From: Acidobacteriota bacterium
Lineage (GTDB): Bacteria; Acidobacteriota; Vicinamibacteria; Vicinamibacterales; CAVVIG01
NCBI GenBank assembly: GCA_003222555.1
Contig: QHWL01000231.1
Span: 1-8,355, forward strand
Direction: 5' to 3'
DNA length: 8,355 bases
Position numbers and translations under genes: made by a program
In this document: positions 5,122 through 8,355 of the stretch, piece by piece
Position numbering within the stretch: position 1 is the stretch's first letter
How the letters are laid out: every line of letters starts with the position of its first letter
Notes under the pieces: model-generated
Told to the model about the DNA's origin: nothing
What the model saw: the letters and a program-made list of their open reading frames with translations, nothing else
Databases searched by the model: none

Positions 5122-6444
5122 CTAACGGTTTGTCCCGCCGAAGGGCTCCTCGATCGACGGGCTCTGCGGCGTGAAGAGCTCGGCGCCGTTCTCGGTGATG
5201 GACATATCGTCCTCGAGACGCACGCCGAACTCGCCGCGAATGTAGACTCCAGGTTCGTCGCTGAACACCATCCCCGGCTGCAGCTTCGGCGATTTCGTCC
5301 ACCCGAACATGTTGTTCTTCACCAGGTACGGCCACTCGTGACCGTCCATCCCCAAGCCGTGGCCCACCCTGTGGGTGAAGTACTTGAAGGCAGGCCCGTA
5401 GCCCGCGTCTACGATCACTCTGCGAGCGGCCGCGTCGATCGCCTCGAGGGCGACGCCGGGCCGCGCCGCTTTGAGCGCCGCGGTTTGGGCCTGGTGTACG
5501 ATCTCGAACACCTTCTTCATCTTGTCGGTGGCCTTGCCGAGGACGAAGGTGCGCGTGATGTCGGACTGATACTCTTCAACTGAACATCCATCGTCGATCA
5601 TGATGATGGTGCCTTCGCGAATCGTCTGCGGAGCGATCGACCCATGCGGCAGCGCCGTGTACATGTCGACCTGTACGCTGGCGAAACCAGGAAACCCCAG
5701 CCTCTCGTAGGCGGCGCTCATCAACGTCCCGACCTGACTCTGCGTCATTCCTTCCGACAGTGCGCGGTACACCGCCTCGTAGGCCTTGAGCGTGACATGC
5801 GAGGCGAGGCGCATCAGCTCGAGCTCGTGCGTGTCCTTGATCATCCGGCAGCCTGCAGTGACCGGCGTCGCACTGGTGAGATGGAGCCCGGGTGCCCGAC
5901 TGGCGATGCTGTCGCCGAACACGAACTTCGTCGTCTCCTCGATGCCGAGGCGTCCCGAGCCGACACGGCGATCTCTGAGCCCTTGCGCCACGCGCTCGAA
6001 GGGGCTCTCATCTTCCTGCCACGTCCGCACGTCGGTCCTGGCGAGCGGACCGAACGCGAGCTGCTCGCGCGCGCGGTCTTCCTCGAACGCGGGACACACG
6101 CAGAATGGGTCGCCCTTGGCCGGCAGGATGACGGCAAAAAGCCGCTCGCTGTTGCCCCAGCGCACGCCGGCGAAATAGAGGAGCGAGGTGCCGCCCGTCA
6201 ACAGCATCGCGTCGAGCTTGCTGTCCGCCATCAGCCGGCGCGCTGTGTCGATTCGCCCCTGCCGCTCGTCGCTGGTGATGGGCCTCGCCTGGTCCTTCAT
6301 CGACGGGAGCGATGCGATGCTCGGTGGCAGGGCGGCGGCGCTGTCGGCGCCTCGGGCGCGCTGGGCCGCGACGCGTGACACCGGCAGGCTGGCGGCGGCG
6401 CTGGTCAGCCAGAGGAAGTGACGACGGGACAGCTGCATGGGCAT
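5122..6444 (-). CDS. Tat-exported M24 family Xaa-Pro aminopeptidase
   Basis: The 440-aa protein starts with a twin-arginine signal: SRRHFLWL at residues 6-13, then a short hydrophobic Ala/Leu stretch and a likely cleavage near VAAQ. It should fold with its metals in the cytoplasm and act in the periplasm, removing N-terminal residues before proline. After an N-terminal creatinase-like domain (about 55-200), the pita-bread catalytic domain keeps all five metal ligands: D284 (MIDDG), D295 (YQSDITRTF), H362 (VGHGLG), E397 (SDEPGVY) and E411 (RLEDDMS). ATG at 6444 is favoured because a GGGG (6455-6458, read on minus) lies 10 nt upstream. TTG 6450 and ATG 6438 are alternatives. It is 24 bp downstream of the glycosyltransferase-like gene, probably in one transcript, and that gap is an 8-nt repeat array. 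Confidence 0.93.
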   Translation of the reverse strand: MPMQLSRRHFLWLTSAAASLPVSRVAAQRARGADSAAALPPSIASLPSMKDQARPITSDERQGRIDTARRLMADSKLDAMLLTGGTSLLYFAGVRWGNSERLFAVILPAKGDPFCVCPAFEEDRAREQLAFGPLARTDVRTWQEDESPFERVAQGLRDRRVGSGRLGIEETTKFVFGDSIASRAPGLHLTSATPVTAGCRMIKDTHELELMRLASHVTLKAYEAVYRALSEGMTQSQVGTLMSAAYERLGFPGFASVQVDMYTALPHGSIAPQTIREGTIIMIDDGCSVEEYQSDITRTFVLGKATDKMKKVFEIVHQAQTAALKAARPGVALEAIDAAARRVIVDAGYGPAFKYFTHRVGHGLGMDGHEWPYLVKNNMFGWTKSPKLQPGMVFSDEPGVYIRGEFGVRLEDDMSITENGAELFTPQSPSIEEPFGGTNR

Positions 6445-6446
6445 GG

Positions 6447-6486
6447 TCAAGTTACCCCAAGAACAAGATCACCCGATGACCAGATT
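6447..6486 (-). repeat. 8-nt periodic array bridging two genes
   Basis: On the minus strand the units read AATCTGGT, CATCGGGT, GATCTTGT, TCTTGGGG and TAACTTGA. The first two closely match units at 2190-2221. The array codes the last residues (LVIG) and the stop of the upstream glycosyltransferase-like gene and contains the probable ribosome binding site of the downstream peptidase. Confidence 0.75.
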
Positions 6487-7518
6487 CAGAATTTCCTCGG
6501 CGGCGACATCAGCCCCGTCTAGGCGGGGGCGTTCCGGCGGACGCGGCTGCTGCAGCAGCGCCTCGACGTGATCCGCCCACCGACCTGCCAGCAGATCCTC
6601 CTGCGGAATGAAGCGGCAGCGCAAGAGGGCCGGCATAGCGGCCGTGAGCACTTCGTACTCAACAAAGTGCCCGCGGGACGTGTACAGCAACGCTGTGTCG
6701 TTTGCGACACACTCCGAGATGATGCCGTAGCCGGGCTTGCTGACGACGACGTCGGCCGCGGCGACCAGGTCTTGATAGGAGAGGCCGTGAGGCGCCCCGC
6801 GTGGCGGCGCGAGGACCGTCAGCCGGCCCGACTGCGCGATGACATCATAGGGAAGCTGCAGACCGTATCCGTCGAATGACGCCAGGACCAGTGGCCGGCC
6901 GTCACTCGCCCCAAGGACGCGGCGCGAGTCTGCCTGATCGCGGACCGAGCGGCGCGCGATGAAGGGAATGTCGCGGGTGACGCCGGCCATCGGTTCGAAG
7001 CCCCCGTGCATCGGCAATCGCAGGGCGCTTGTCGCGTGCCCGTAGGCGTCCCGTATGACGTCGATCACTCCCGGCGCGGCCGTGTCGAATGCCGGGTAGG
7101 CGCGGTAGATCCAGTCCCACGTAAAGTTGCCGATCGCGATCGACGGAATGACGGCGCGCGCGGCCGCCGAAAATGCGAGCGGCGGGATGTCGCCGACGAC
7201 CAGGTCGGCGCGCCGCTCGCGAAGGAACACCGCTTCGGCGTCGACCCGCAGATCCAGGTCTCGATAGAATGCCGCGGCGCGGCGCGCCGTTTCCGGTTCG
7301 TCCAGACGCAGGCTGTCGATTTGCGCGACGCCGGTGTCGGCCTCGAACGGCTGAATCTCGACGCCTGCGCGCGCGCTGAGCTCGAGCAGCCACGGCGGAG
7401 CGGCGGACCGGATGATGAAACGAACATCTCCGCGTCGTGCCGCGATCGCATTGACCACCTCGACCTCACGGGAGGCATGGCCGAATCCATGACCGGAGAT
7501 GTAGAACACGATGGTCAT
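6469..7518 (-). CDS. GT-B glycosyltransferase-like protein resembling the L-arabinokinase N-terminal domain
   Basis: The 349-aa protein has no signal peptide. It begins with a Rossmann strand and the glycine/histidine loop ISGHGFGHASR (7-17). It continues with LVVGDIPPLA (106-115), the distinctive IGNFTWDWIY (129-138), and a C-terminal nucleotide-sugar-like segment VVSKPGYGIISE (K261-PGYG). This order matches GT-B proteins of the MurG/GT28 kind, and most specifically the N-terminal half of plant arabinokinase ARA1, where a GHMP sugar kinase is fused downstream. No kinase is attached or adjacent here. Donor and acceptor are unknown, and a non-enzymatic sugar-nucleotide binding role is possible. 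ATG 7518 is chosen over TTG 7524. No Shine-Dalgarno sequence is visible, and the 7-nt repeat hairpin begins 9 nt upstream. The stop is repeat-derived. Confidence 0.8.
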   Translation of the reverse strand: MTIVFYISGHGFGHASREVEVVNAIAARRGDVRFIIRSAAPPWLLELSARAGVEIQPFEADTGVAQIDSLRLDEPETARRAAAFYRDLDLRVDAEAVFLRERRADLVVGDIPPLAFSAAARAVIPSIAIGNFTWDWIYRAYPAFDTAAPGVIDVIRDAYGHATSALRLPMHGGFEPMAGVTRDIPFIARRSVRDQADSRRVLGASDGRPLVLASFDGYGLQLPYDVIAQSGRLTVLAPPRGAPHGLSYQDLVAAADVVVSKPGYGIISECVANDTALLYTSRGHFVEYEVLTAAMPALLRCRFIPQEDLLAGRWADHVEALLQQPRPPERPRLDGADVAAEEILNLVIG

Positions 7519-7526
7519 AGCCAAGA

Positions 7527-7621
7527 ATTGCAGATTGAAGATTGCAGATTGAAGATTGACTTTCAGATTGATTAACGATCGGGACCAGAAAATCTACAAT
7601 CTGCAACCTTCAATCTGCAAT
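7527..7621. repeat. 7-nt (14-nt) periodic inverted array, 31-bp stem hairpin
   Basis: The left arm (7527-7557) alternates ATTGCAG and ATTGAAG. The right arm (7591-7621) is its reverse complement with two mismatches in 31. The loop (7558-7590) holds one further decayed ATTG-type unit. The structure lies between the membrane methyltransferase stop (7695) and the glycosyltransferase-like start (7518), so on the minus strand it would be a strong intercistronic or leader hairpin. The rest of the gap (7624-7694) shows no feature I can name. Confidence 0.92.
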
Positions 7622-7694
7622 CTCATGGATTCACCCTGCAGGTTGCGGCAGCGCGATCTCGTCGAGCTGCGCTACACCTGCATGCGGAAACGCT

Positions 7695-8355
7695 CTAATA
7701 CACGAATGGCACCACCCTCCATCGCACCTGACGCTTGTAATCCTCGTATTTCTTGCCGAACGTGCGCACCAGCGCTCGTTCCTCCCACGGAATGGCGACG
7801 AACAGATAAATCGAGCTCGTCGCGGCAAAGGTGAGCCGGTCGCCGGTCATGTGGGCGGTGCCGAACACCGCCATCAGCCATCCGAGATACAACGGGTGGC
7901 GGACCCATCGATACGGGCCCGTAATCTGCAGCGCTTCCGAAGCGGACCGGCGGCGGATCCCGGCAAGTTCGAGCGGGTCGATTATTCGCACGGAGCGTGC
8001 GATGAACCACACGCCGGCGAGTTGGACGCACGCGTGCGCGACGGCCCGCCAGCCCGTCGCTTGGTACACACTGCCGCCGACCGGCTGCCACAGCGCGCAG
8101 ACGACCAGGAGGAGCACGCTCGCGGTCCAGACATAGATGGACCGCAGCAGACGTTCCGGCACGACGCTCGCGAGCGCGGCTTTGACGTCGGCGCGCGCGA
8201 ACAGGCTGTGGTGCGCGGCGAACGCGCCGAACAGCAGCGCGTCTGCCAGGAAAAGCGGCCGTCGCGCTTGAATGGCGGAGGGATCGGACCAGCTAACGAG
8301 AAAACGCCATGCGCAGACGGCAAGCGAGGCGGCGAACAGCGCGCCGCCGAGCCAC
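7695..8355 (-). CDS. Integral-membrane methyltransferase (ICMT/PEMT/NnrU-like), 5' end outside window
   Basis: The frame is open from the stop at 7695 to the window edge, giving at least 219 residues without a convincing start. A GTG at 8160-8162 is internal: upstream residues read LLFGAFAAHHSLFAR, a conserved-looking membrane segment typical of the family. About five to six hydrophobic helices are visible. The signature GPYRWVRHPLYLGW followed by a C-terminal PWEERALVRTFG and EDYKRQVRWR matches the SAM- and substrate-binding end of isoprenylcysteine carboxyl methyltransferase/phospholipid methyltransferase-like proteins. Bacterial members methylate lipids or unknown substrates in the inner membrane, so the specific substrate is not assignable. 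It reads toward the glycosyltransferase-like gene, with a 176-bp gap filled partly by the 7-nt hairpin array. Confidence 0.82.
   Translation of the reverse strand, partial: WLGGALFAASLAVCAWRFLVSWSDPSAIQARRPLFLADALLFGAFAAHHSLFARADVKAALASVVPERLLRSIYVWTASVLLLVVCALWQPVGGSVYQATGWRAVAHACVQLAGVWFIARSVRIIDPLELAGIRRRSASEALQITGPYRWVRHPLYLGWLMAVFGTAHMTGDRLTFAATSSIYLFVAIPWEERALVRTFGKKYEDYKRQVRWRVVPFVY

Noticed and set aside
5092..5137. Integron attC-like site (CTAACG/GTTTG core repeats)
   Set aside because: The core sequences do not fit the RYYYAAC/GTTRRRY pair, and there are no cassette genes or integrase.
5644..6378. Plus-strand open frame opposite the Xaa-Pro aminopeptidase
   Set aside because: It is a shadow frame of a gene whose five metal ligands are intact on the minus strand.
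7006..7575. Plus-strand open frame opposite the glycosyltransferase-like gene
   Set aside because: It is an Arg/Asp-rich shadow frame that ends inside the 7-nt repeat.
7695..8162. Membrane methyltransferase starting at the GTG at 8162
   Set aside because: The frame stays open upstream to the window edge and encodes a plausible membrane helix and AAHHSLFAR segment, so the GTG is internal.

Overview
The window reads as chromosomal DNA of a high-GC Gram-negative bacterium, probably an acidobacterium of the Vicinamibacteria type. This is an inference. It rests on strongly GC-ending codons, a twin-arginine exported peptidase, a small secreted protein of a style common in that phylum, and intergenic spaces filled with short-period (7, 8 or 9 nt) repeat arrays of a kind I associate with those genomes. 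No rRNA, tRNA, CRISPR array, insertion sequence or phage gene was seen.

Layout. 28-387 (+): small secreted protein of lower GC. 388-792: about 400 bp without a convincing gene. 793-1248 (+): nuoI, a complex I iron-sulfur subunit, alone without other nuo genes. 1234-1471: a large two-armed 9-nt repeat array. 1488-2180 (+): calcineurin-like phosphoesterase. 2182-2403: a composite block (8-nt array, 9-nt hairpin, 8-nt array in opposite orientation) that runs into the next start codon. 2392-4257 (+): fused homocysteine S-methyltransferase / methylenetetrahydrofolate reductase. 4366-5049 (+): PmtA-like phospholipid N-methyltransferase. The right third is on the minus strand, read from the right edge leftwards: a membrane methyltransferase cut by the window edge (7695-8355), a 7-nt repeat hairpin (7527-7621), a GT-B protein resembling the N-terminal half of plant L-arabinokinase (6469-7518), and a Tat-exported Xaa-Pro aminopeptidase (5122-6444).

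Working together. The homocysteine methyltransferase/MTHFR and the PmtA-like enzyme are consecutive on one strand. One feeds the methionine/SAM cycle and the other would consume SAM to methylate phosphatidylethanolamine, so a link is plausible but not proven. The glycosyltransferase-like gene and the peptidase are 24 bp apart and probably co-transcribed. The remaining genes look like housekeeping neighbours without a shared pathway.

The most unusual aspect is the repeats. Five of the gene-to-gene junctions carry short-period arrays, most of them able to fold into hairpins, and the arrays supply parts of genes: the nuoI stop, the glycosyltransferase stop, the probable ribosome binding site of the peptidase, and the start codon plus codons 2-4 of the homocysteine methyltransferase. 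No classical new enzyme system is evident. If something undescribed is here, it is this repeat family.
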